From positions 1-64,000 of the forward strand of contig NZ_FR892793.1 of the NCBI RefSeq assembly GCF_000434895.1: DNA of 64,000 bases, in the 5' to 3' direction. A program made the translations under genes and the position numbers. The DNA comes from Phascolarctobacterium succinatutens CAG:287 (GTDB lineage: Bacteria; Bacillota; Negativicutes; Acidaminococcales; Acidaminococcaceae). The notes beneath the pieces are model-generated. The model did no database searches. It was not told the origin of the DNA and saw only the letters and a program-made list of their open reading frames with translations. Positions 17,500 through 25,556 of the stretch are shown here, piece by piece (position 1 is the first letter of the stretch; each line of letters begins with the position of its first letter).

Positions 17500-18258
17500 A
17501 TGGAGTTGAAATTTTTAACTCGAGAAAGTATTACTGAAATGAAAGCTGATGATGAAAAATTTATTCCAATGCTGATTTCGGAAAATCGAGATGATATAAC
17601 ATCATATTTGGTTAATAATAATCATATAAAAAATACTGGTGTTTCTGTTGATGATTTTACTTTGACTGAGGAAGAAGATTTTTCTGTTAGTGATTTGAGT
17701 AATACTATCTTACTTTATTCCAAAATGAAAAATATTCCGATGCGTCTTGCTGCTGATGAACGTTTATGGGCTTGGCTGACTGTAGAGAAATTTTGGGATT
17801 ATATTTATTATAGACGTAAAGGGGATTGGAGAAACCCTAAAGATAATAGAGCTTATTATCAATCGTTTTTTTATACTTATGGTCCTAGCAGATCTCAAGT
17901 TCTTAATACTGTTTCCAGGTTATGGTGGGCAGGATATTATACATATGATGAAAATAGAGCAGATAAATATGAACTAACAAAATTCTATTTAAAAAATGCT
18001 TTTGCATCTAATATTTTATTATTGCAGTCAAGCAAAGCTACTGCTAACAAAGATGTCAGATTAGGGGTGTTAGATGGGTTGAAAGAATGGTTGGAAGTAA
18101 ATGATTTAAAATTTAAAAGAAAATATTTTGTGGAACCTGTAAAGTATTTGAATATTATTGGAGGTGTAGCCTTATTAGATTTCTATAATAGGCAGGATAT
18201 CCATGATATAACTTTAGATTGTCTGAGAAAAAAATTTGAAAATAATGTGGTACACTAA
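17500..18258 (+). CDS. DUF6339-like protein, third gene of the ATPase module
   Basis: 252 aa, starting nine bases after the previous gene with GAGGTG as ribosome-binding site. The central region is rich in aromatic residues, including RLWAWLTVEKFWDYIYYRR and SRLWWAGYYTYDE, and the last third is helical. I believe this matches the DUF6339 family, but from memory only. It has no obvious nuclease or NTPase motif. Being the last gene of a three-gene unit with the GHKL ATPase, it is the most likely effector or structural component, which is an inference from position alone. Confidence 0.65.
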   Translation: MELKFLTRESITEMKADDEKFIPMLISENRDDITSYLVNNNHIKNTGVSVDDFTLTEEEDFSVSDLSNTILLYSKMKNIPMRLAADERLWAWLTVEKFWDYIYYRRKGDWRNPKDNRAYYQSFFYTYGPSRSQVLNTVSRLWWAGYYTYDENRADKYELTKFYLKNAFASNILLLQSSKATANKDVRLGVLDGLKEWLEVNDLKFKRKYFVEPVKYLNIIGGVALLDFYNRQDIHDITLDCLRKKFENNVVH

Positions 18259-18306
18259 TATAGTATGGAAGTTATGAAAAAATCATAATTACACATTAAG
18301 ATGAGA

Positions 18307-18357
18307 TCAGCTGTCTGCAGAGGTAATAACATCTTTCACATGCAGCTTTTCTCTTTT
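18307..18357 (+). repeat. Decayed terminator-like repeat, copy B
   Basis: ATCAGCTGTCTGCAGAGG at 18306-18323 and TGCAGCTTTTCTC at 18340-18353 follow the same plan as copies A (10477) and C (18496), but pairing is broken by substitutions. It could still end the ATPase-module transcript. Confidence 0.5.
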
Positions 18358-18495
18358 TTGTGCAGGTAATTTCGTATATGAAAATAACTCTTTCTTCACT
18401 AACAAAATCAGAAGCCTAACCTCCTTCATCGTTACCTAATGCAATATTTTAGTCAACAATAGTAACACGACAAGCATATATATACATAAATACCT

Positions 18496-18543
18496 ATTCA
18501 GCCGCCTGCAGAGGAAACTCCTATATCCGCAGGCGGCTTTTTG
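18496..18543 (+). terminator. Terminator-like repeat, copy C, right boundary of the island
   Basis: ATTCAGCCGCCTGC at 18496-18509 and GCAGGCGGC at 18529-18537 form a perfect 9-bp stem followed by five T. It closely matches the bioB terminator (copy A). Nothing else is seen between 18358 and 18495. Confidence 0.75.
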
Positions 18544-18553
18544 ACGTGTGCAC

Positions 18554-18597
18554 TTGTAGAGATGTGCCTGGTGTTATATAATAAAATATGTATACAT
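18554..18597 (+). promoter_or_regulatory. Sensor-kinase promoter with a TGTATACA palindrome
   Basis: TTGTAG (18554-18559), 17-nt spacer, TATAAT (18577-18582). The palindrome ATGTATACAT (18588-18597) lies at the predicted start point and matches motifs at 43208, 43228 and 46885. Confidence 0.6.
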
Positions 18598-18640
18598 GAA
18601 ATATGCACTTGTTTGTTGACAGTGGCTCAATGGAGGGCTT

Positions 18641-21142
18641 ATGGACTTTAAATTTTTTAGGAACAGAATAAAGGTATCTCTATACAGCATAGGCATCTTC
18701 GCCTTCTTCCTGCTTGTTTCCCTGTTGAGCCTGTATATTGTGCGCGAAAAAATATTGGATAATTCGCATATTATGGGACAGCAGCTGGCAGCCCGCTTTG
18801 CCACAAGGGAAACAGGACGCATAAAAGCTCAGGAAATGCTGCTGCGCAGTGCCGCACAGAACCTTGCACATATGCTGGAAATGAAGCCAGATATGACGGA
18901 TGCAGAGCTGGAGGAGGCGCTGACGCATTTTACCGATTATATGGAAAAAAATGCTGATGTGGGCCGCTTTGATATGTGCGCTGTAGTACATGGGCATCTT
19001 ATAGGCAAGCGATTGGAGGGACAGCCGACAGATGTTGCTTCGCTGAAATGGTATCAGGCAGCGCTGAGCAATCAAAGCGGCGTAGCCTATACTAATTTAT
19101 ATCAATACGGCAAGAATAATGAGCGCCTGCTGACGATGGCCGTGCGCTTTAGCGATAACAATGTGCTGGCGATGAATCTTTATCCGGAGCGTCTGAATGG
19201 CCTTTTGAGTGACAATAAGCTGCCGAAGGACAGCTATTACTACCTTTGCGATCCGTCCGGTAATATTATGTTTACCATTAATGACCGCAATCTGTCGATA
19301 GAAGAAGAGCAGCCTTATGTAGATAAAATTTTTAAGGAAATCCGCAATTCCGGCAGTGATGTATCTTATATCACCGACTACGATGGCAATAAGCGCGGTG
19401 TTTACTACAAAGTTTCGGAAAAGGGCTGGATATCTATCGTAACAATTCCTTATGATTTCCTGATGGGTGATTATAAGGATTTGATGCAGTGGTTCAGCCT
19501 GACGCTGGCTATTTTCCTGCTGCTGGCTGCCGGTTTGGCACTGCGCGAGCATGTGCTGAACAGGGAGCTGCAGAGCATTAACGAGGTTATCCGCGTTATG
19601 AGCAAATCATTCCTGGCTGTGTTCAGAGTTAATTATATTACAGGACGCTATTATATGCTGAAAAGTACTCCGCCGGGACCGCAGGAGCCTGAGGGCGATT
19701 ATGATGAGCTGCTGCAGGAGCTGATAAAGAATGTGGAGCCGGAGGCTACCGAAGAATTTGCGACCAGCTTTGCGCGTGAGCATATCAAGGACCTGGTGGA
19801 GCGTCATATCAATGACTTCGGCGGTGAGTTCCGCTATCGCTTCGGCAAGGAATACAGATGGCTGAATGTCCGCCTGATGCGCGATGATTTGCTGAATGAG
19901 GACGAAGCAGTTTTCTTCTTCCGTGAGGTAGAAGCTGAAAAACAGAAGGAGCTGGAGCATCTGCAGCTGACGGAGCAGGCGCTGCAGGTAGCACGTGAAA
20001 ATGCCAAATCTCGAAATATGTTCTTTTCGGCACTGTCGCATGATATGCGTGCGCCGCTTAACGGCATTATCGGCATGGCGGAGCTGGCAGAGCTGCACAA
20101 GGATGACTGCGTGCAGGTGAAGGAATATATCCGCAAAATACGTGCCGCCGGCCAGCAGCTGCTGACCTTGATTAACGATATCCTGGAAATGGCACGCCTG
20201 GACAACGGCAAGGTGGAGCATGTGCAGGAAACCTTTATGATTGCCAAGGTAGCGCAGGATACCAGCGATATTTTTGCGGCGCAGGCCGAGCTGGAGCAAA
20301 AGTTTTTTGATTCTCAGATTATGCTGCAAGAAGACGAAATGGTGAGCGGCGATTTGCAGGGCTTGCAGCAGATTCTGAATAATATTTTGTCGAATGCGCT
20401 TAAATATACTAAGGCACACGGCAAAATCAGCTTTCTGGCGCGTCGTGAGCCAGGGAACGAGCGCAACCGCGTGCATTATACCTTTGTCATTAAGGATACC
20501 GGCTGCGGTATGTCAGCCAAATTCCTGGAGAAGATTTATAAGCCGTTTGAACGCGACAGCCGTTTCGGTGTGCCGCGCGTTACCGGCACAGGTCTGGGCA
20601 TGACGATTGTCAAAAGCCTGGTGGAGCGTATGGATGGCAGCATTCACATCAGCAGTCGTGTTGATGAAGGCACCTGCGTAATTATTTCTTTGCCGTTCAA
20701 CATTGTAAAAAAGGTAGAAAGCAAGCCTCAGGATAGCATGCCGAAGCTGGAGGATTTTGCCGGCTGCAGAATTCTGGTAGCAGAGGACAACAGTATCAAC
20801 ATGGAGATAATCAGCGAGCTGCTGACGATGAATGGCCTGGAGGTTGTGCCTGCCTGCGACGGCAAGGTCGCTGTGGAGCTGTTTGAGGCTTCGGACGAGG
20901 GCAGCATCAGCATGGTGCTGATGGATATGCAGATGCCGGAAATGGACGGCTGCGAGGCAGCCAAGGCCATCAGAGCGCTGCAACGTGATGACGCGCACAC
21001 AGTGCCGATTCTGGCACTGACCGGCAACAGCGGCAGCAGTGATGTGGAACGGGCGAAGGCTGCAGGTATGAACGATTTTATGGTGAAGCCCGTACAGATG
21101 AAGCTGCTGGCGCAGATGATGAGTGCGTACCTGCAGCATTAA
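18641..21142 (+). CDS. Hybrid sensor histidine kinase with C-terminal receiver domain
   Basis: 833 aa membrane sensor. Helix 1 (about residues 14-36) and helix 2 (about 285-305) flank a roughly 250-residue extracellular domain of dCache-like look (WYQAALSNQSGVAYTNLY). A PAS-like cytoplasmic region follows (about 320-440), then HisKA with the phospho-acceptor His467 in SALSHDMRAPLNG, and an HATPase domain with ILSNALKYT, DTGCGM and GTGLGM. The receiver domain has LVAEDN, the phospho-acceptor Asp762 in LMDMQMPEMDG, and MVKPV. The next gene encodes a separate HPt protein, completing a His-Asp-His relay. No output response regulator is adjacent. The ligand is unknown. Confidence 0.93.
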   Translation: MDFKFFRNRIKVSLYSIGIFAFFLLVSLLSLYIVREKILDNSHIMGQQLAARFATRETGRIKAQEMLLRSAAQNLAHMLEMKPDMTDAELEEALTHFTDYMEKNADVGRFDMCAVVHGHLIGKRLEGQPTDVASLKWYQAALSNQSGVAYTNLYQYGKNNERLLTMAVRFSDNNVLAMNLYPERLNGLLSDNKLPKDSYYYLCDPSGNIMFTINDRNLSIEEEQPYVDKIFKEIRNSGSDVSYITDYDGNKRGVYYKVSEKGWISIVTIPYDFLMGDYKDLMQWFSLTLAIFLLLAAGLALREHVLNRELQSINEVIRVMSKSFLAVFRVNYITGRYYMLKSTPPGPQEPEGDYDELLQELIKNVEPEATEEFATSFAREHIKDLVERHINDFGGEFRYRFGKEYRWLNVRLMRDDLLNEDEAVFFFREVEAEKQKELEHLQLTEQALQVARENAKSRNMFFSALSHDMRAPLNGIIGMAELAELHKDDCVQVKEYIRKIRAAGQQLLTLINDILEMARLDNGKVEHVQETFMIAKVAQDTSDIFAAQAELEQKFFDSQIMLQEDEMVSGDLQGLQQILNNILSNALKYTKAHGKISFLARREPGNERNRVHYTFVIKDTGCGMSAKFLEKIYKPFERDSRFGVPRVTGTGLGMTIVKSLVERMDGSIHISSRVDEGTCVIISLPFNIVKKVESKPQDSMPKLEDFAGCRILVAEDNSINMEIISELLTMNGLEVVPACDGKVAVELFEASDEGSISMVLMDMQMPEMDGCEAAKAIRALQRDDAHTVPILALTGNSGSSDVERAKAAGMNDFMVKPVQMKLLAQMMSAYLQH

Positions 21143-21164
21143 AAGCAGAAGGGGGTGCGATGCT

Positions 21165-21530
21165 GTGCGTTTACAGGAAATATCACAGTATGTGGCGATT
21201 GATATCAAGGAAGCGCTGGAAGAGCGCTTTATGGAAAGTGAAGAGATGTATGTGCGCTTTTTGCGCAAGCTGCTGACAACAGATGATTACAGACTGCTGG
21301 AGGAGGCTGCTGCTGCAGAAAATTGGCAGGAGGTGCTGCGCTATGCGCACAACCTGAAGGGTGTGTGCGCAACGCTGGGGCTGACCGGCCTGCAGGCGCA
21401 GTTTGCCGATATTGTGAGCCTGCTGCGCAGCGAGGAATATACCGTGGCGCAGCTGCAGGAAAAGCTGGCAGCAGTGAAGATTGACTGGCAGCGCACGCTG
21501 CAATATATTGAGCAGCTGGAGAGCGCATGA
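21165..21530 (+). CDS. Histidine phosphotransfer (HPt) protein
   Basis: 121 aa from the GTG at 21165, with AAGGGGGTG upstream. It starts 22 bases after the kinase gene and would take the phosphoryl group from its receiver domain. The HPt signature is RYAHNLKGVCATLG, with His62 as the acceptor; the rest is all-helical, as expected for the four-helix bundle. The downstream partner (a response regulator) is not in this window. The end overlaps crcB by four bases (ATGA). Confidence 0.85.
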   Translation: MRLQEISQYVAIDIKEALEERFMESEEMYVRFLRKLLTTDDYRLLEEAAAAENWQEVLRYAHNLKGVCATLGLTGLQAQFADIVSLLRSEEYTVAQLQEKLAAVKIDWQRTLQYIEQLESA

Positions 21531-21901
21531 AGGAGATACTGAGCGTAGCAGTCGGCGGTGCTCTGGGTGCAGTGTGCCGTTATCTGCTGGGTAATTTTAT
21601 CAGCAGGATGAGCGGCAGCGCCCTTCCCTGGGGAACCTTTGCCATTAATATTATAGGCTGCTTTTGCATGGGACTTTTGATGACGCTGATTGTGGAGCGC
21701 GGTCTGCTGCCTTCGGTTTGGCGCCTGTTCTTGTGCGTAGGTTTACTGGGCGGCTTCACTACCTTTTCCTCGTTTGGCTATGAAAGCCTGATGCTGCTGA
21801 CGGAAGGCAATATAGCCGCGGCGGCAGCGTACAGCGGCGGCAGCCTGCTTTTGGGACTTTTGGCTGCGGGGGCAGGCGTGCTGGCGGGTAAAGGGGTATG
21901 A
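21527..21901 (+). CDS. crcB: Fluoride channel/exporter CrcB (Fluc)
   Basis: 124 aa, four predicted helices, normal for Fluc channels, which work as dual-topology dimers and let fluoride leave the cell. Signatures are GGALGAVCRYLLG at the N terminus, WGTFAINIIGCFCMG, and the pore motif GGFTTFSSFGYE with the conserved Phe and Thr residues. It overlaps the HPt gene by four bases and so is translationally coupled to the sensor-kinase unit. I see no fluoride riboswitch before it. Confidence 0.93.
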   Translation: MKEILSVAVGGALGAVCRYLLGNFISRMSGSALPWGTFAINIIGCFCMGLLMTLIVERGLLPSVWRLFLCVGLLGGFTTFSSFGYESLMLLTEGNIAAAAAYSGGSLLLGLLAAGAGVLAGKGV

Positions 21902-21992
21902 TGCTGACGCTGTAAGGAATAAACAACACTTGTGAAAATGTATGTTATAATCAGTGATATAGACTATGCGCAAAAGCAAGGGGGAGAATCAT

Positions 21993-23603
21993 ATGGGATT
22001 ATTGTTAAATACTCTCTCTCCGGCAGTGTTATACGAGGAGATGGCTAAAAGTACATATTTTGTTGATAAAACAGCCTTTATAGGCCAAATGCTGCAGCGT
22101 ATAGGCACCAATGGCAAGTATGTGTGCATCACACGTCCGCGCCGTTTTGGCAAAACTGTTATGGCTAATATGCTGGGAGCATTTTTGACTAAAAGTGCCG
22201 CTACGGCAAAGCTTTTTGCACAGTTGAATATAGGCCGTGATGCCGAGGCTATGCAGCATATTAATCAATATAATGTTATTTATATTGATTTCAGCAGAAT
22301 CAGCAGCAATGATTACCAAAGCTATATAGATAATATTGCCGATGCCTTGAAGAACGATCTGCATAAGGCGTATCCCGATGTTGATTATCGTGCGGCAGGC
22401 GGCGTAGCTGAGGATTTGGAAAGAATTACTGCAGCGACGGGCGAAAGGTTTATTTTCATTTTTGACGAATGGGATGCAATCTTTCATGCTGCCTTTATTT
22501 CCGAAGATGACAGGAAAAAATATCTGCTGTTCTTAAAGGATTTGCTTAAGGACAGAGTCTATGTCCAACTGGCGTATATGACGGGCGTACTGCCGATATC
22601 AAAATATACCAGCGGTTCGGAATTAAATACCTTTGCGGAATATAATATGGCTACTATGTCATTATATAGTGATGTTTTTGGCTTTAATGATGCGGAAGTA
22701 GATGCGCTGTTTGCCAAGTATCAGGCTTTGACGGCTCAACCGCAGGTTACACGTGAAGGCTTAAAAATATGGTATGACGGCTATCACACTGCTGCCGGTA
22801 ATTTACTGTATAATCCGCGCTCAGTTGTTATGGCTTTGCAGAATAACCAGCTTTATAATTATTGGACCAGCTCCGGACCCTATGACGAATTATTTTACTA
22901 TATCCGTAACAATGTGACGGCGGTGCGTGATGATTTGGCGCTGATGGCTGCAGGCGAACGGATACCCTTGAAAATCCAGGAATATGCGGCTATGCTGCTG
23001 GAGCTTAATACAAAGCAACAGATTTTTTCGGCGATGGTTGTTTATGGCCTGCTGACATATGAAAACGGCAAAGTGTTCATCCCTAACAAAGAATTGATGG
23101 ATAAATTTAATGAGCTGCTTTTGAATAAGGATTCCTTGGGCTACGTACATCAGCTGGCGGTAAAATCGGAAGGGATGCTGCAGGCTACGCTGAAAGGCGA
23201 TACCGCTACAATGAGCAGGATTCTGGAATTTGCGCACAATACGGAAACACCGCTGTTGGCATATAACAATGAAACCGAACTGGCTGCCATTGTTAATCTC
23301 ATATATCTGGCAGCACTTGACAGATATAATGTTCAGAGGGAGGATAAGGATGGGACAGGCTATGTTGACTTTATCTTCTATCCATATCAGGAAAACGATG
23401 ATTGCCTTATATTGGAGCTGAAGGTGGACCATACGCCTGAGGAAGCGATTGAGCAGATTAAACGCAGGCAGTATGCACTTAAGTTTGCCGGAACTCTGGG
23501 AGATGGCAGCAAGCGTTATAAAGGACGGATTTTGGCTGTCGGTATAGGCTATTCCAAGAAAACAAAGCAGCACCGCTGTAAGGTAGAGGTGCTGCAGAAA
23601 TAG
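21993..23603 (+). CDS. AAA-ATPase-like protein with C-terminal PD-(D/E)XK nuclease-type domain
   Basis: 536 aa from the ATG at 21993 (AAGGGGGAG upstream); an earlier in-frame ATG at 21966 has no such site. The N-terminal part has YFVDKTAFI and the P-loop-like RPRRFGKTVMANML, then FDEWDAIF (Walker-B-like). The C-terminal 80 residues end with YVDFIFYP and LILELKVDH, the core of a PD-(D/E)XK fold. This two-part layout (AAA-ATPase_like plus PDDEXK_9) is a large, often multi-copy family in anaerobes with no firm function. It is a single gene with its own terminator. Confidence 0.85.
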   Translation: MGLLLNTLSPAVLYEEMAKSTYFVDKTAFIGQMLQRIGTNGKYVCITRPRRFGKTVMANMLGAFLTKSAATAKLFAQLNIGRDAEAMQHINQYNVIYIDFSRISSNDYQSYIDNIADALKNDLHKAYPDVDYRAAGGVAEDLERITAATGERFIFIFDEWDAIFHAAFISEDDRKKYLLFLKDLLKDRVYVQLAYMTGVLPISKYTSGSELNTFAEYNMATMSLYSDVFGFNDAEVDALFAKYQALTAQPQVTREGLKIWYDGYHTAAGNLLYNPRSVVMALQNNQLYNYWTSSGPYDELFYYIRNNVTAVRDDLALMAAGERIPLKIQEYAAMLLELNTKQQIFSAMVVYGLLTYENGKVFIPNKELMDKFNELLLNKDSLGYVHQLAVKSEGMLQATLKGDTATMSRILEFAHNTETPLLAYNNETELAAIVNLIYLAALDRYNVQREDKDGTGYVDFIFYPYQENDDCLILELKVDHTPEEAIEQIKRRQYALKFAGTLGDGSKRYKGRILAVGIGYSKKTKQHRCKVEVLQK

Positions 23604-23619
23604 TTGGCTGTATAAAACA

Positions 23620-23669
23620 AAAAGCAATTTGTAACTGCGATTTGGCAGAGGCAAATTGCTTTTTATTTT
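23620..23669 (+). terminator. Bidirectional terminator between convergent genes
   Basis: AAAAGCAATTTG (23620-23631) pairs perfectly with CAAATTGCTTTT (23652-23663), with T-rich sequence on the plus side and A-rich on the other. It serves the AAA-like gene and the convergent EamA gene. Confidence 0.8.
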
Positions 23670-23688
23670 TTATATTGTTAGTGTTTTC

Positions 23689-24558
23689 CTACGCTCTCCT
23701 GATGTTCAACACCGCAATCGCCGCAAATATCAGTCCCATGCCGATGATTTTCACCGGCGTCAGTGCTTCCGCAAAGAAAATAACACCGACGGCGGCAGCC
23801 ACAAAGGGCTCAATCGTCGCCAGGATGGAGGCCTGTCCTGCTTCAATCTGCTCCAGTCCCTTGGTGTATAGCAGATAAGGAAGCACGGCGCAGAGCAGGC
23901 CCAGTCCTAAAACGCTGCCTATGGACTGCAGGTCAATGGCTGCAAGACGCTGATAATCAAAATCTGCGAGCGGCCATGAAGCTGCGAGTGCCAGATAAAA
24001 GGTGTAGGCGGTGATGGTGAGTGATGAATATTTGCGCACGGCGTACTTGCCGAAGATGCTGTACAGCGCGTAGCCGAAGCCGCTGCCTAAACCATAGAGA
24101 AGGCCGCTGAGCGTGAGCGTCACACTGCTGCCGAAGACGCCGGTTACACAGGCGCAGCCGCTGAAGGTGAGCAGCAGGGCGAGCGCCTTGGTGCGTGTAA
24201 AGGCTTCGCCGAAGCACAGCAGTGACATAAGCATAACAAAGACAGGCGCGGTGTAAAGCAGTAGCGCTGCCACTGCCAAGCTTGTCTGCTGCATGGCGTT
24301 GAAGTAGCAATAATTGAAGAACACCAGGCTGCAGATGCCGGTGCCTACGAAGAGCCAGAGGTCACGCAGTCTGATGCGCAGGGCGGCACGCCCTGAGCGC
24401 AGCAGCGGCAGCGTGACGCAGATTGCCGCTGCCAGCGAACGCAGGGCAACTATTTGCATGGAGCTGAAGCCTTGTGCTGCCAGCGTTCTGACGAAGAGAC
24501 CGATTAAACCCCAGCAGACAGCAGCGGCTATGATGTAAAAATAGGCCTTTGTTTTCAT
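23689..24558 (-). CDS. EamA-family (DMT superfamily) transporter
   Basis: 289 aa with ten predicted helices in two EamA repeats (first at about 5-135, second at about 145-285). The N terminus reads AAAVCWGLIGLFVR, and each repeat has a Glu- or Gln-containing segment near its end, e.g. EAGQASILATIEPFVAA, typical for drug/metabolite transporters. The substrate is unknown; relatives export amino acids or metabolites. The start overlaps the end of the TtcA-like gene by four bases, so the two are translationally coupled. Confidence 0.88.
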   Translation of the reverse strand: MKTKAYFYIIAAAVCWGLIGLFVRTLAAQGFSSMQIVALRSLAAAICVTLPLLRSGRAALRIRLRDLWLFVGTGICSLVFFNYCYFNAMQQTSLAVAALLLYTAPVFVMLMSLLCFGEAFTRTKALALLLTFSGCACVTGVFGSSVTLTLSGLLYGLGSGFGYALYSIFGKYAVRKYSSLTITAYTFYLALAASWPLADFDYQRLAAIDLQSIGSVLGLGLLCAVLPYLLYTKGLEQIEAGQASILATIEPFVAAAVGVIFFAEALTPVKIIGMGLIFAAIAVLNIRRA

Positions 24559-25358
24559 TGCTCAGCCTGCTTTTTGCCACGTCCCCAGAAGGTGTGGAAT
24601 TTTTGCAGCAGCTCCTTGCCGGGTTTGGGCGGCCACAGCTCCTGCCTGTCGCTGTCACGCATGGCTGCCGCCAGATGCTCGTAGATTTCCGGATACTGCG
24701 CGTTGAGCGCGGCGATATGCTCCTTGATGTCCTGACGCATGGTGTGGCCGTCATAAGGACAAGGATTTTTTATAGGCTTCAGGTTCAGCTTTGCTACCAG
24801 CTCGCGTATTTCCTGCTCGCGGTAGTAGAGCAGCGGGCGCAATACCGTGATGCCGGAGCGCGACAGCGGTGTTACGGGCAAGAAGGTGCGCAGCTGGCCG
24901 CTGGTTACAAGATTCATAAAGAAGGTTTCTACGGCATCGTCATTGTGGTGCGCTAACGCTACCTTGTTGAAGCCAAGCTCCTGTGCGCGGCGGTTGGTGG
25001 CGGCGCGGCGGAAGTAGGCGCAGGTGAAGCAGGGGCTGCCGCCCTTTTTTTCATGCGCTGCCATTACGTCAACATCATCGCTGTAGTGTGTAAGGCCGAA
25101 CTGCGCACAGAAGGCCTCCAGCTCCGCCTTGGGAAAGTTGGGTGCAAACATGCCGTTGACAGTGTAGCAGGCAAGGTCGAAGGGAATAGGCGAATATTTT
25201 TTGATTTCCGCCAGCATGGCTGTCAGAAGCATGCTGTCCTTGCCGCCGCTGAGGCCGACGAGGATGCGGTCGCCGGGCTGGAGCATGTCGAATTCTATAA
25301 TAGCCCGCCACAGCTTGCTTAAATCCTTGGCGGGAACGAAGGTGCTTTTTTTGCTCAT
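24555..25358 (-). CDS. TtcA/TtuA-family tRNA thiolation protein
   Basis: 267 aa from the ATG at 25358, with AAGGAG 8 bases upstream; an ATG 21 bases earlier has no such site. It is an adenylating N-type ATP pyrophosphatase with the P-loop VGLSGGKDSMLL and the PCFTC cysteine pair, followed by FRRAATNRRAQELG, ALAHHNDDAVETFFMN and the LRPLLYYREQEIREL segment seen in TtcA. TtcA 2-thiolates cytidine 32 of certain tRNAs using a 4Fe-4S cluster. A single CxxC is visible near residue 120 and NPCPYDGHTMRQD supplies another Cys. It could instead be a broader TtcA-like protein of other substrate. Confidence 0.8.
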   Translation of the reverse strand: MSKKSTFVPAKDLSKLWRAIIEFDMLQPGDRILVGLSGGKDSMLLTAMLAEIKKYSPIPFDLACYTVNGMFAPNFPKAELEAFCAQFGLTHYSDDVDVMAAHEKKGGSPCFTCAYFRRAATNRRAQELGFNKVALAHHNDDAVETFFMNLVTSGQLRTFLPVTPLSRSGITVLRPLLYYREQEIRELVAKLNLKPIKNPCPYDGHTMRQDIKEHIAALNAQYPEIYEHLAAAMRDSDRQELWPPKPGKELLQKFHTFWGRGKKQAEQ

Positions 25359-25403
25359 TTTTATAATCTCCTTTTGCATTACATAGACTTATTTTAACAC
25401 AAT

Positions 25404-25449
25404 GCAGCTGCTTTTCCTAGCATCTCTCTAGGCAAAAGCGGCTGCTTTT
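25404..25449 (+). other. Large hairpin with T-run in a divergent intergenic region
   Basis: GCAGCTGCTTTTCCTAG (25404-25420) pairs with CTAGGCAAAAGCGGCTGC (25428-25445), with two irregularities, followed by TTTT on the plus strand. It lies between the divergent ttcA-like and pcrA genes, where no plus-strand transcript is expected to end. Confidence 0.6.
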
Positions 25450-25556
25450 CTTCTGCTAAGAGTTGCGTTTTGTGATATAATATTTAAGTCAAAAATATTT
25501 TTACCAAAGCAGAGGATGCAGGTGCATCTGTGAAATATGATGGAGGCTAACGACTG

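Noticed and set aside
21500..21560. Fluoride riboswitch before crcB
   Set aside because: crcB is translationally coupled to the HPt gene with no leader, and no consensus pseudoknot sequence was seen.
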